Source: Trogon surrucura | Lineage: Eukaryota > Chordata > Aves > Trogoniformes > Trogonidae | Reading direction: 5' to 3' | Length of the DNA: 64,000 nt | Assembly: GCA_020746105.1 (NCBI GenBank) | Contig: CM036623.1 | Span: 6,368,001-6,432,000 of the forward strand | Shown: piece by piece, positions 23,920 to 35,900 of the stretch | How positions within the stretch are numbered: position 1 is the stretch's first letter | Layout of the letters: every line of letters starts with the position of its first letter | Position numbers and translations under genes: made by a program | Notes under the pieces: generated by a model | The model's database searches: none | Told to the model about the DNA's origin: nothing | Seen by the model: the letters and a program-made list of their open reading frames with translations, nothing else

Positions 23920-24250
23920 GCCCAGCGCCGGTCGTGTTGGTACGGGGGTGACCCAGCACCTTCCTGAGCCCCCTGCCCCTTCCCTGCACTGCCCGAGGCC
24001 TGGGGGCAGGTAGGGCTCGAAGCTGCGGCTGAAAGAAGCCAGGAGAGGGAAGGGTGACCCCCCTCTGAAGCCCTTACCATCCCCCAGACCCGTTCCCGGT
24101 AATTTTTCACAAGGGCTGAACAACACGATGTGGCAGGGACTTGACTCGATAAAAGGCGAGAACCCCAGTCGGTTGCGCGTTTTTCGGCCGCCACAAGGAG
24201 ATGGCTGCGTGTGCCGATTGAAACATATCGTCATTAGTTCTTTGCTGATC
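23920..24250. promoter_or_regulatory. CpG-rich block, possible promoter and first exon
   Basis: This is the most GC- and CpG-rich stretch of the window, with about 20 CpGs in 330 bases by eye, standing alone in AT-rich DNA. On the plus strand a TATA-like ATAAAAGG (24149-24156) lies about 50 bases before an ATG in a fair context (24201), but that frame stops after six codons. On the minus strand a consensus donor, ATG then GTAAGG, ends a possible first exon at 24078. Two overlapping minus-strand open frames of 103 and 111 codons reflect the low stop density of GC-rich DNA and match no known protein. It may be a small CpG-island promoter for a non-coding RNA or an unrecognised GC-rich insertion. 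Confidence 0.35.
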
Positions 24251-25734
24251 GATAAGTGAAAGTAGTGTTAGGATCTTTGGTGTGATTCACCTTAATCTTG
24301 GTCTGGGAATTGGTGAACCTGAGTCATCGTCCTGAAAGCTGGGGATGTGACAGGGATCCTTTGTCTTTTTTTTTTTTTAAGTTAGATGTTCCTTCCTTCT
24401 GGGAGAAAAAGGCTTAATTTGGAGTGCCTGCAAGATCATGACAAAAGACACTTAGGAAAGCACTCTGCTTTTTCAAGCTTCTGCCTCTCAGAACTTTTTC
24501 CGATAAACTAGATCTTATTCCTCTGTGAGAGATGGCAGCTCCATAATGCCAAGGTCTGGCTGAACTCTGAGTTTGCTGGAGGTTAGATCTTGAATTCTTC
24601 TAATGAGCCCCTGAAGATAGTATTTTGAGCTATGGCTTCCCTCCTGTCCTGCTCAACACTGTCTGTAACAATCCCAGTTTGCCAATAACCAGGAAGGGAA
24701 GGAACAGGTGTGAGGAGGAGAATACTGTCCTCCTGTGAGTTGTTCTTGCCATAGGGTGCAACTGCAGGACTTTTTCTCCCTGCATATACCTCAGAGAGGC
24801 AAGGAGTTGAAAGCTAAGTTAGAAAAATTCTTAAAGGATTGTTTGTAGGAAAAATACTGGACACAGTTTTATAGATGACAGATGTAGTAAACTGAATGGA
24901 ATGGATGTGAAGGAAGATGTAATTAGAGGATCAGCTGGTAGAAAACAGATGAAGGAAAGGTTTATGCCCAAATCTCTTAAAGACGGTTTTAACTAGATGG
25001 TGATCTGGGTGAGAGAAAGGAAACTGAGAAGAAAGAGGATAATGGTTTGAAACAGCGGTTTTGTAAGTCTTGGGATTTTGAACAGAAGGAAACAAGATGC
25101 TGTGAAGAGACAAAGATATTAAGGCTACCATAAAATGTTCACAGGTTAAAGCCTAAAGGATGAATTTTGGACTTTATTATGGCTGAAACTGTAGTTGACC
25201 AGCACAAAGGAGGAAACGTAAGATAATTTGGGCAAGCAATAACAATAATATTGGAGTACCAAATTTGGAAAAGTAACTGAAAACATATTTGGGAGTTGCA
25301 GATGTGAGAAGGTAAATGCAAAGTCACAGGAAAAATTAGATTATTTTGGGAATCTAGTATAGCAGAATCGTCTACAAATGGATTGTATGGACTAAAAATG
25401 GAGGGACATCTAAGCTTGTACATTCATAGAGAGGGCAAAACTTTAGGGAACACTTGGACAAGAAATTGAATGGAGTTGTATGGAAGCAGGCTGGGGTGAT
25501 GTAAAGAAAATCTAGACCATGAAAAGTGAGCAGAAGTCAAAAAAATAAATGCATGTTTTTTAAAGGAAAAAAAATGAACAAGAAAAAGAGATTGGCAAAC
25601 TGAGTTTTGTTAGTTTTGTAGATTTTAAGGTAGTAAGAGATCACTAGCTCATCTAATTTAAGACATTAGATTAATTTTGTTTTGAAACTGACAACTAAAG
25701 TATTCCAATCTTCAGGTATAACCGCTGTCTTCCA
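24251..25734. other. Non-coding sequence
   Basis: No gene or repeat family is recognised. A T run lies at about 24368-24380. The plus strand from about 24850 to 25600 is purine-rich (many GGAA and GAAA words). Confidence 0.6.
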
Positions 25735-25920
25735 AAATCATAGAATCACAAAAGTGGAAATGTCATGAATGTCTAATGAGCCTTTGCTGTCATAAAATTG
25801 ATTCTGTGGGGAAAAACTAAGATGATTCTAGGAGGTCACCTATGCTCCAATGTGCAAATATCTGTTCCAACTAATTAGACATTCAGAAAAATTTCTTCCA
25901 GATCTAATCTAGGAACCATT
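25735..25920 (-). mobile_element. Probable old CR1 fragment
   Basis: AATCATAGAATCACAAAAGT resembles the antisense CR1 3' end. It is followed by TCTAGGAGGTCACCTATGCTCC and, further on, TTTCTTCCAGATCTAATCTAGG-like text, in the same order as antisense CR1. Divergence is high and internal spacing is irregular, so this is a much older copy than the one at 22061. Confidence 0.4.
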
Positions 25921-26270
25921 AGGAACCTATTTACATGAGTCACAGCAAGCCAAATGTCTATAAAGGGAATAATGTTTTTCTGTTACCGTATCTGTTGCAA
26001 AACATCTGTCTATATCAAGAAAAATATCTGTTTTATCCCTAGTTTATAAGTGTCTAAGAGCATGAAGCTGAAGATAGTGTTCTTACTATTTAATAACATA
26101 AATCAAGCTAACAGCAGCAATGTTTAGGGCAAATACTATAAAACCCCTACATTTTTGTCATTAGAGACAGATGAGAGTTCCTAGACCTTTAGTATTAGAC
26201 ATTTTTTCAAGATATAGAGTATCTAGATTTGCAAAATTGAAGTCACAGACTGATTTTTTTTTTGTTTCAG

Positions 26271-26348
26271 TGGAAATAAGCCCAGACCTGCTGTACTGCT
26301 AAGGATGAAGTCTCCAACCTCCAGCACTAATCAGAGTGATGATTAAAA
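26271..26348 (+). other. Candidate 78-nt exon ending an ORF (speculative)
   Basis: A strong acceptor (a run of T, then TTTGTTTCAG ending at 26270) precedes 78 bases of higher GC content. Only one frame is open; it starts at 26272, gives 24 codons (GNKPRPAVLLRMKSPTSS and more), and stops with TAA at 26344-26346, two bases before a GTAAGT donor. The other two frames stop within ten codons. If real it would be an alternative C-terminal exon of a plus-strand gene; a stop this close to the junction need not trigger decay. I recognise no protein family, and chance is a serious alternative. Confidence 0.22.
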
Positions 26349-27586
26349 GTAAGTTGATGTACATCTGTATTTTTTGCTCTGTTAAAATAGAAAATTAAAT
26401 TACATCAGTTTGGAGACAGGAAATATATGTTTTATATCTTGAGGGGTTTTTTTCTCTCTTACTTGATATTGTGAGTCTCGACAAGCAAAACCCACATAAG
26501 CAATTGAACTGTTTGAGATGTTTATGAGCGAGACAGACCAGCAAATACTTACAAATTACTAAAAAAAACCCCAATTTTAAGTTAATATTTAAATGTCCAA
26601 ATGTTTGGAACTGTAGGACGTGAATATCTCACTGCACTTTTTTTACACTACTTGAAAGATCTTCAACTCCTAAAACGTCTTCTTCATGAATTGAGTCTTG
26701 CTTACATTTGGGGAAAAAGATGACAAGATTGAGTCATCTCTTTAATGTGACTGTTGAGACCTGCTGCTATACATATAGAGGTCCTGTTGATCACTTCTGC
26801 ATAGAATATAGAAGAGCACTCTGATTTTTATGTGGGGTTTTTTTGAGCATCTCTTCTTTCTATATACTTTTGTGTGTGTGAATTGGTTATATCGTGAGTT
26901 CTTGTGCATGAGAAAAAAGGTACTAGATAATACAGAGCAGAAGGGAAAAATATAGCACAGATCCCTTTCAGTCTGAGAGAGACACATGAGCCTTAAAATT
27001 TAACACATACTCTATTCATCCTTTGTCCACTCAGGATCTTACTGTAAGACAGATCAGTATTGAAAGCTAAGTGAACAACAGGTTGGAGTACAAAGTTATC
27101 TTGTTTGTCTTAGCCTTAGCTAAACTTGGCTTCTTTGCTCATACTGAGGAGTAACAGAGCAACAGCACAGAGGAAGAGCTTGATTTAATGATGTGGAATG
27201 ATGAATGAGCAATTCATCCAAAGCTTCCTTTTGGTTGGGAGAACAGTCTCAGACCTGTGTGTGAACTACTCTCTGGGCAGCTGGATAATAGGTCAAGCCA
27301 ATGTCATTCCCTTCCTGAGTTAGAAACAGTACTTTCTGTACTTGGGAGAGATGAGTTCCTTCCAATGGAAGCAAGAAATGCCATACACATGAGTCAGCCT
27401 TGAGTGTCCAGGTGGTGCCATTACTCAGTTTTTGGACACTGTGCTACAGCATATTCATACACTCTTTCAGACACATCACAGTTGTGTAAAAGGGAAACAT
27501 CTTTGCACATTTTTCCCTTTGAATTTTTGAATTAAGGACATAAACAGGCACAATGCTCTTAGTTTCTGAGCCAGAGACTAACTTAC

Positions 27587-27623
27587 CAGTTTTAATTTCC
27601 TCTGCCATTTTTTTCAGGTCTTC
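27587..27623 (-). other. Candidate 37-nt microexon (speculative)
   Basis: On the minus strand a pyrimidine-rich tract ends in CTTTAG, followed by 37 bases and a consensus donor, ACTG then GTAAGT. Only one frame is open, giving EDLKKMAEEIKT, which has the charge pattern of a coiled coil. The segment is not a multiple of three, so its inclusion would shift frame. No family is recognised, and such short matches occur by chance. Confidence 0.18.
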
Positions 27624-28032
27624 CTAAAGTGTGAGGAAGCAATAGATTAAAAAACTCTAAGCAAACAAACAAAGCTACAGAAGCTGCTCTCTTACTGAAA
27701 GGCAGTAGAACAGATTTCTGTATCTTCAGTGTCAAAGTCGCCTTTGAAGCAAGTTTCCATGTTGATGTCTTAGACACAAGGTTTCCGAAATGAAACAGAA
27801 CTTGAATAATCTACCTAGAGCTCAGCTAACATGCATAACCTTATTTTTTGGGGGTTGCTTAAAAAGAAATCAGAAACAGATCGTGATTTTATTTCTTAGT
27901 TTATTTTGACAAGAAATTTCTTGACTTCAGTATAGTTCAAGTCCTAGGTATTTGAACTATGGAATATACTTTAATTCATTTTCTCCAATATGCATAGTAA
28001 TAAAAATATACTTTTTTTTTTAGTTTAATAAC

Positions 28033-28411
28033 TGTGGTGGGTTGAACTTGGCTGAATGCCAGGTGCCTACTACACCATTCTGTCACTGCCCTTCTCAGCA
28101 GAACAGGGGAGAGAAAGTGAGATGGAAAAAGAAAAACAAAACAAACAACAACAAAAAAACCCACCCAACCAACTCATGGGACAAGACAGAGGTAGTTTAA
28201 TAAAGTAAAATCAAATGCTGTGTGAGGAAGTAAAGGAAAATAACAAATTTATTCTCTAATTCCCATCAGCAGGCGATGTCCAGCCACTTCCCAGGAAGCA
28301 GGGCTGGATGCTGATGCTCTGTTACCAGCACCCTCCAGCTGCTGCTGCAGAGCACAGCACTAGGAGTGCTGCTGTGGGGAAATTAACTCCAGCTCACCCA
28401 GACCCGGTACA
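28033..28411 (-). mobile_element. Solo LTR of an avian endogenous retrovirus
   Basis: The plus strand begins TGTGGTGGGTTGAACTTGGC, the reverse complement of a common bird LTR 3' end, then shows TTCTCAGCAGAACAGGGGAG and, after an A/C-rich stretch, CAACTCATGGGACAAGACAG and TTTAATAAAG, matching the ATTAAA polyadenylation region of this LTR type read in reverse. CAGGCGATGTCCAGCCAC marks the U3/R side and GGAAATTAACTCCAGCTCAC the U3 start. At 379 bases it is shorter than typical relatives, so part of U3 is probably deleted. No matching target duplication is visible, and no retroviral genes flank it. Confidence 0.85.
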
Positions 28412-31049
28412 GAAGTGAACAGAGTACTGCATCAGTATCTCCATAGCAGACAATCCCCTGCCTAACTGCACATGGGAAAACGATTTCTTCATGATCACTG
28501 GACAGAGTTAAATGTCAGTGAAAAATCTGAAATTTCAATGGGCAAATTCTAGATGGGCTATTAGATCTACTGGGTGTTACTAATTCTTCCAAATTCCTTC
28601 TAAATTATTCACATAACCCTTTTATAACAGTTTTCCAGTTGTTGCTATGATGGGTAAATATTTTCTAATTGTTGCTACACAGTGGGCTCTTGTACATCAC
28701 ATGTATTTATTATAGCATGCCTAAAGAAGAAAAAAAATGCTTATTTTCTCCTAGATGGTGCTAAGTCTCACTATTACTGGATATTCTTAACAACGTTAGT
28801 TCCAGTGTCTTTTAACTGTGTGAGAAGGTGATGGTTCACTGTGCGATTGCTTATATTACTAAAAATACTGAAGAGTCCTCCTTCTGGTAGAGGCATGTGC
28901 TACATGTGCTTTAACACCAGCTCTCAACTGTCTGCCATACTTTATCCGTCTTGAAAAAGTATTTCCCAGTCTGAAGAAACAATCCAGACAATGATTCATC
29001 TTGTAAAAGTTTGAAAAAAAGCTTCGTAATCATACAACTACGTGGAATTTGCTGGTTAACCTTGATCTAAACCATTACTTATTTCACTAAAAAAGCATTG
29101 GAAGGGGAGCCCTAGCGGATTGTCTCATGATTTATTACTGAAAACTGAAAAACAAATGAAGGAACATTTCCATTTAAGTTTTGGGCTTTAGGGATCCAGA
29201 TGAGACTCCCTAAGCCTAGAAAATAATCAGGATGCTTAAGGATTCAGAACAAATTTTCTGAGTGGAAAAATCCAAATTATATTTATATCTGGCTGTAAAA
29301 AGCACGCGAAAGCATGCATCATTAAAGATACTAAAAAAAAATCATAAAAGCAGATTTCTGGGTTGGCATGGATTCAGGAGAGAGAGGACTAAATTCATTA
29401 AAGGACAAATCCTAGTTGTGACTGAAGGGAGGAAATAAGAAAACTCGAATTAAGTTTTTAGAGGCACTTTCTGCTATTTTACTGGGTAGCTTGTTTAGTG
29501 TTTACTGTTTCGTACATTTTGTTTTCCTGTCCTCTTTGGGCAACAGCTTTCCTACATTCTAACCCAGCACAGTAGCTAAAAGAAGACATTTCAGCTCCCT
29601 GACTTGGAAGCTCTCAGATCTCTTGCAATATAAACAAACTATTATTAACTATAAACTTGACCTCTTATGTTAAAAAGCGTTTGTGATATGTATGTGCCCC
29701 CCTTGTGAAAATTCAACACCCACAGTGCTGTGTTTCTAAATTGAACAAGCAGCCCTTTAATACATTGATTTTGCATGGTAAAGAGTGATAATTATTAGTG
29801 TTCTCATTTTCTTTAGAAGTATTTCAAGGACTCAGGATGTACTTTTTGCTGTGATGTACATTATATTTGTGAGGAACAGCAGCATAAGAAATGACTATGC
29901 CCACAAGTGAAAAGGTACATGTGGTCAGGAAGACACTGAAGGGTGTTGGGCTGAATATTAATTACATTTTTGTAAGCAGCTTCATTTTGTCACAACATTA
30001 ATGTAACATATCTTTGAATTGTGTCTACTAAGGCTGCAGCATAACTACATCTTGTACTTTTGAAGTGTCTGGAATACTGAATACAGCAAAAAAAGCCCAC
30101 AAAAAAAACCCTCACAAAACTTCTGTGATCTTTTCTTATTCTGTAGCTGGAAAGCAAGCCAGGACACTAGTGTCACAGTTGTTGAGTTGTTGGCAAAAGT
30201 ACTACCAGTGATACCATAAATTCTCTATGTATTGCAGTACCTCACCAGACAGCACCACTAAAGATATTCATTGTTTTTCTTCTAATACTTTCCTCCAAAT
30301 CTTAAAAATTTGGGACAAAAAAAGGAAGGAATGAAAAGAATAGAGCACCATTTAATATCTGAAACACAATAGTGAATTTTTATTTCAGATTTCCTTTCTT
30401 GATTTCCATACGTTGGAAAATTGTATGCTGTCATCTTCTGCAGCCGTAACTGCTTTGACGCAGTGCAGGGGTGGTTGTATATATAAAAACTATTATAATA
30501 TTATTATTCCTTATTTCGTGAAACCTTAATTATAATCTATGGAATAGTTAATCTTCAATAAGTAAGATTTCAATAACCCAATGAGAATTATTTTGCCTGC
30601 CATACCTGATTTAATAAAACCTAAATTAAGCAAGGAGATAGTTAAAACATTTAAGCAGTTGATTGCTTTCAAACGTGTCCTGTTACTGCAGATACTGTAT
30701 GAGTGCTAATCAAATCTACCACATGGAATTTGAAGCACATTCATCCATTTCTAGTGTTAGTCTTCAGTGTTTTGAACCGTCTTCCTTTTGAGGTGGGATG
30801 TGAACAGAGCTCTGTCAGTTCTTGGGATTTAGTATAGAATATTGAGGTTATTGACCAGCAGCATCTCTGAAGGCTTTCTCCCCAAAGAAATGCCGTATGC
30901 TGTAACGTTTAAAAAGTTTTCATGGCAACAGGTGTCCCTTCAGATGTTCGTAGTAATGCGTGCCCCTAAGATACTAATCACTGTGATTTTCGAGTGAGTT
31001 TTGAAAGAGGAAGTAGTCATGACTTGTGGCAGACTGACGTACACTAACT
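28412..31049. other. AT-rich non-coding sequence
   Basis: No gene, RNA or transposon is recognised in this stretch. Confidence 0.6.
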
Positions 31050-31396
31050 CATAGAATCATAGAACCCTAGAATGGCCCGGGCTGGAAGGGACCTTAGAGA
31101 TCCTCTAATCCAACCTCCCTGTCATGGGCAGGGACGCCTCTCAACTAGATCAGGCTACTCAAGGCTCTGTCCGACTTGGCCTTGAACACCTCCAGGGAGG
31201 GGCAGCCACAACGTCTCTGGGCAATTTATTCCAAAGTCTTGCCACTCTCGTGCTGAAGAGTTTATTCCTGAGATCTAATCTAAATCTATTCTCCTTCAAC
31301 TTGAACCCATTTCCCCTTGTCCTATCAGTGGACGCTCTTGTAAAAAGTCCCTCCTCAACCTTCCTGTAGGATCCCTTCAGGTATTGGAAGGCAACT
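31050..31396 (-). mobile_element. 5'-truncated CR1 LINE, 3' end
   Basis: The plus strand starts CATAGAATCATAGAACCCTA and GGGCTGGAAGGGACCTTAGA, the reverse-complemented CR1 3' end. It continues through GGCCTTGAACACCTCCAGGG and TTCCCCTTGTCCTATCAGTG and stops near GGTATTGGAAGGCAACT. The flanks CACTAACT (31042-31049) and CACTAAGT (31397-31404) match at seven of eight bases and may be a target duplication. The 81-codon plus-strand frame is antisense noise. Confidence 0.92.
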
Positions 31397-31599
31397 CACT
31401 AAGTTCCTGTGAGTTACAGGTGGCTACAGGCACCACTTCAGATTTAGAGACAAATCCCATTTGTTCCACGGGGCTATCTTCCCTATTTATCCTCTCATTT
31501 ATTGTAGTGAGTTAACAAAATAATGAAATTTAGGAAACTCAATAGATTATCTACTTAAATCTCAAACCCTAAGACGGGTGGCTCTATCTATATTCATAT
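31397..31599. other. Spacer between CR1 copies
   Basis: This is non-coding and AT-rich; it may include further decayed CR1 but nothing can be assigned. Confidence 0.4.
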
Positions 31600-31779
31600 C
31601 AGCTGGAGTGTTTCCTTACCTTCCTGATAGAACCTTTCTAATGCGTTTTTAAAAATGCATCCTGAGAGGGGTTTCTGAAGTCTAATCTAACCGTCTCTTC
31701 AATTTAAGCTCGTATTTCTCACCTTCACAACCATAGATATGACAAATAGATTAAACTCCTTTTCAGACTTCAAGATTGT
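31600..31779 (-). mobile_element. Old CR1 fragment, first half, interrupted by a younger CR1
   Basis: AGTCTAATCTAACCGTCTC, CAATTTAAGCTCGTATTTCT and CCTTTTCAGACTTCAAGATT follow the order of antisense CR1 3' sequence in a diverged form. It breaks at GATTGT (31774-31779) and the same CR1 text resumes at 31908, so a CR1 on the opposite strand has inserted into it. The left limit is uncertain. Confidence 0.6.
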
Positions 31780-31901
31780 CAAGAGTCACCATTGCCAGAG
31801 GTGTGCAAAAAACACGTAGCCGTGACACGTGGTTTAGTGGTCATGGGTTGACGGTTGGACTTAATGGTCTTAGAGGTCTCCTCTAAGCTTAATGATACTG
31901 T
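31780..31901 (+). mobile_element. Short CR1 3' end inserted into an older CR1
   Basis: AGAGTCACCATTGCCAGAGG, ACGTGGTTTAGTGGTCATGG and GACGGTTGGACTTAATGGTC are the last 120 bases of a CR1 in sense orientation, ending in a degraded GATACTGTGATT tail. GATTGT stands at both edges (31774-31779 and 31902-31907), which fits a short target duplication. It is heavily 5'-truncated. Confidence 0.7.
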
Positions 31902-31907
31902 GATTGT

Positions 31908-31985
31908 TATAATGTCTCTCTTTGGACTTCTCTGGAATAAAGAAGCTCGGTACATCCAGTCCTTGAATGTGGCCATTTTCTCTCA
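31908..31985 (-). mobile_element. Old CR1 fragment, second half
   Basis: AATGTCTCTCTTTGGACTTC, CTGGAATAAAGAAGC and CCAGTCCTTGAATGTGGCC continue the antisense CR1 that stops at 31779. The two halves are collinear with CR1 once the inserted piece is ignored. Confidence 0.6.
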
Positions 31986-32649
31986 GTTGTCTTCAACTAG
32001 GTCTGAAGTTGTAATTGTCATAATTATCACTGCACGTATTATTTAGCTTCCCAAAGTAATAGACTGTTTTGAAAAACGGCACTTGTATCAGCTTCGTCAG
32101 AGTCTGTTCTTAAAAGAGCTCATCCCTGCTAATAGTAGTTCTAAGGAAGGAGCACCTTGAAGCCACCCATTCTCCAAGCTATGGGAAAGGTATATGCATA
32201 CAACACAGGGCTGATTGAGTAGTGTTAGCAAATAATATAATAAAGATATTTTCAGTAGTGACTGTCAAATAAATAAATTGCTAACAAATGCCTTTATTAT
32301 TCCTCCATCCTCAGACATAGTGGCATAATATTCAGCTGTTACACTACTTGTGTTTTTTAAATGACAAATGCTTAGAATAATATATTTATGAAGTCATATA
32401 CATATGTATCTCTTCATTTGATCAGCTTTGAGGGACAGTTGTTGCTGTCCATGCCCAATGCAACTGACAGCAACAGACTAAATTACGTACTGGCGTAAAT
32501 CCACTGAGTTTGTAACAGGCTGGGCTTTGGCCCTTTGTTATTATTTAATGGGAAAATAAACATTCACACATGAATTTGTGAAAGGGAATGATAAGAGGGT
32601 TGTACAGGTCAGTTTCTTATTAGTGAAATAGAGACCCTTTCAACTCTGA

Positions 32650-32950
32650 GCTGCTTAGATGAATCTGAAGCAGGTCAGAAGTAACCAAAAGTCATTAACA
32701 TCTGACAGATGGGTGATGGCCTGTGTAAAATGAGTTGGTGCTCTCAGCCCAGTACATAAAACATCAGCATAATTGGTGTTAATTTGCACCCCTGTTGGCA
32801 GTCTTAGCACAGAGGCCAAAGATTGAATGGGGATGAAAATTAAACTATCCTGTCAGCCACAGAGGTTCTTCCAGGTCAGGACTGAAGTGCATTAACAGGA
32901 TACTGTAGAGGAATTTCTGCTGTCAGTGCTGGGGCTGTAGCTGTTTGGTG
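32650..32950. other. Evenly composed block, possible conserved or ancient repeat sequence
   Basis: About 300 bases have balanced composition, no low-complexity runs and unsaturated word use (for example GTGTAAAATGAGTTGGTGC and GCCAAAGATTGAATGGGG). It resembles constrained non-coding DNA or an old interspersed repeat more than neutral AT-rich sequence. This is an impression only. Confidence 0.15.
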
Positions 32951-35900
32951 AATAAGCCAAAGACTTTGTGAATAAATTCAGTAATACGATGCATTCAACA
33001 GACATTGCAAACACCGTGAGCTTTTTGTTCTTTTTTATTTATCTGAGAGAGATATAAAATTTACATCAGAAATACAATGGTGGCAAGAACCAAGGAGGTC
33101 AACAGCTGACCTCCACATCAAGTGCAAATTATTGTATCAGTGTCAGCATCTGCAGAGAATCACTAATATATTTTTGCAACTGAGAATCTGTAAACATCAC
33201 TTCGTACGTGTGTGCTGATGGCAAAAGGATTGACCATGTAGATAATTAGCTTTAGGTATGTTACGGTCCAAAGTTCTAGTAAAAAGTTTTGGATTGCCAA
33301 TCTGATAGTGACACAACCTGCAGTCTTTTACAATCTAATGCAATCAATATTTAATACCAGGCATGCCTGTTCCTCTCGTTTCTGGTTGCACATGAGAATA
33401 AAGTTTGCAATTAAATTGAAAAGGCACGGAGATATTGAGAAGACAAATGCCTTCACATTGCCAACTGGCAGAAATGCTGGCTGGGGAGGTTTGAGAAAAT
33501 CCTGCAGTTCTGTGGCTCTATACTAAGGAAGACGAGATTCAGAAATGGAGAGTGGTTAAGTAACGCCTCAGTTGCATTTGTGTGGCGTATGTTTGCCACT
33601 TGCCAGGTCTAGGAGATACTCACAAGAAATAAAATACATCCTCTGAGGATTTAATCACAGGTTTAGATTTGCTTTGGTCTAAAAGGAAGGCAATCCTGAC
33701 CGAGCTGCGGAGTTAAGTAATGCGGATGTGGCTTTCATGTGCAAATTTCTTTTGACTCAGTGAAACAACAGCTCCCAGAGTCTGGACTGATGTCCTCACA
33801 ACCAGGGCTGCATGTGAATGCAAATGACTTCGTTATAGGCCAAGTCTCCGTGCACCAATGAGCTGTACAGGACACTTGCAGTGATACCAGCTTTGTGTGC
33901 AGCTTTCTTGCTGTTTCTCTTTCCTGTCTGAAAATAAGTGACATCTGATCCGTTGCTAAGCAGTAGGAAAGGGGTCCAGTGCAGCAAGGGAAGCAAAACT
34001 TCTCTTTGTGTTAGTGTATTCCTTTCACTCTGACAACTGATAACTTTTATATTACCTTTTTCTTCCATCATCTTGAATTTCATAAGTCACCTCAAAATGA
34101 GTCTGAATTCTGCTCAGCTTGCTGTATTGCTCAACTCATTGGATGCACATAGCAAACAATATATTCATTAAAAAAAAAAGAAAAAAGCCGGTTATTTTCA
34201 GTTAAGCACAGCGCAATTTTTATAGGAAATATTCAAGGGAAAGCTGAAGAGCAAGGACAGTTCCTTACATAATTTTTTTACTTTTCTAGCTCCAAGACCA
34301 GTACCTCTGTACTGTGAAGAGAATTCCAGATAAGCACTCCAACTTTTTATTTGGCTTGAGAGACAGGCTCACAAGTCTTTTTAATTACGCCACACAAGTA
34401 GAGCACTTTAAACAGATTGGGTTAAGAGTACATCCTGCAGAGCTTCTTAGCTGTTCCTGTAGCTAAACATCTTTTTAGGTGAGGTAGGAAATGTGAATTT
34501 GTATCACATCACTGAGTAATTTGAATTTGCATTGCTCAAAGCATACGTGTGGGCTGTCACCCCCCAAAAGGAGGTTTTATCCCCTACTACTTCGCACGAT
34601 TGGTGCCTTGCGGACAGCAGGTACATCGGCAGTGTATTGTCAGCTTGGTTCAGAATCCCAGATTCAAGACCAAGGCTACATCCCATCTGAATGGCTGAAA
34701 TCTTCAAATCCATGCCTGACTGCCTCCTCTGAACTACAGAATCTGCGGGATGTTCAAGGAGCAGTGCAGTGAAGCATAGACAGACAACTAATTGTTCATT
34801 CCAACTTTCAAACAGAAGGACACGTTTTCCCATAGTGCAGATATTTAGTTTTAGACAGAGCTAAGAAACAGTCCTTACGTGTGAGTTCGTAGCCTAGTCC
34901 TGAAGATAATTCCCTTTTCTTTCCCTTTGCCTTTGCACCAGACACAGCTCTGGACATTTCTGTAGTTGTCTGACTCCTGTAAATCTGTTCTTTTGAGCAT
35001 ATAAATGCATTGCTTTATCAACCTGAGCTTTTATGTGTTTGAGTGCAGGAGGAGACTAGATACACTGTTTGGCTGAAATGCTTTTCCTAAGTAGCTAAAA
35101 ATGACAAGAAAAAACATCAATATTTCTCTCTTATGGACGTTCTCATATTTCTGCTGAGAAAAGAATTACACCTAGAAGAAGAAATTAAAATACAAAATAA
35201 AAGGAAGGTCTCTTAAAAAGTTTTTCCACCCTACACAGTTAGACAAGTAACAGTAACCACTGCAATGCGCAGGCAGATGTAGACGTTTGAGGGCCATTAG
35301 GTACTGAGCATTTCCTCGATTGAATCACAACTACACAATCACCTGTCCTAAGTCATTTTGTGCTGATCCATCATGAAGATTTATTAGTCCTTAACATTTC
35401 TCATTGTTTACTGGTGGCAGGAGTGCTTGGTGCTTGAAGGTGATCTGACACTCCTCTGCTTGCTAGTACTGTCTGTTCCATTTAATATGAAGATGTCATA
35501 TGGACGCCTGGTACCAACATCAGTATCACCTAGTACCAAAAACCCAGTATCAAACACCAACCCCAAGAAATACCTCTGGGGATTACTGGCCCCTGGCTGC
35601 CTTCCCATACCTCATGACAAGCACACAGCTATTTTATATTCCATTACCCTGATGTCCCTGTGCTAGAGCATATGCTGTTGTCTGTCTTGGGCATATATCC
35701 AAAGAGAGTGCCTACAGGCTGTGTTCTCCTGTAATCCATTGTGTGTTCTGAGAAATCATACGATCCCGTTGGTTTTTCAGATACCCTGGTTTTAAGCTGT
35801 CAAAATCGACCTCATGTCATGTTTCTATTTTGCTTTTTTTCTGTTAAGGCTGTCCTAGATCTTCAGGTTCAAGTATGACTGACTGCAACAGTATGCTTCT

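Larger units (their letters stand above)
25921..28032. other. AT-rich non-coding sequence with two weak exon candidates
   Basis: Apart from the splice-flanked segments at 26271-26348 and 27587-27623 nothing is recognised. Confidence 0.55.

Noticed and set aside
23883-24234. Two overlapping minus-strand frames of 103 and 111 codons
   Set aside because: GC-rich sequence has few stops, so long frames are expected; kept only as part of the CpG-rich block.
31124-31369. 81-codon plus-strand frame
   Set aside because: It is the antisense reading of a CR1 element.
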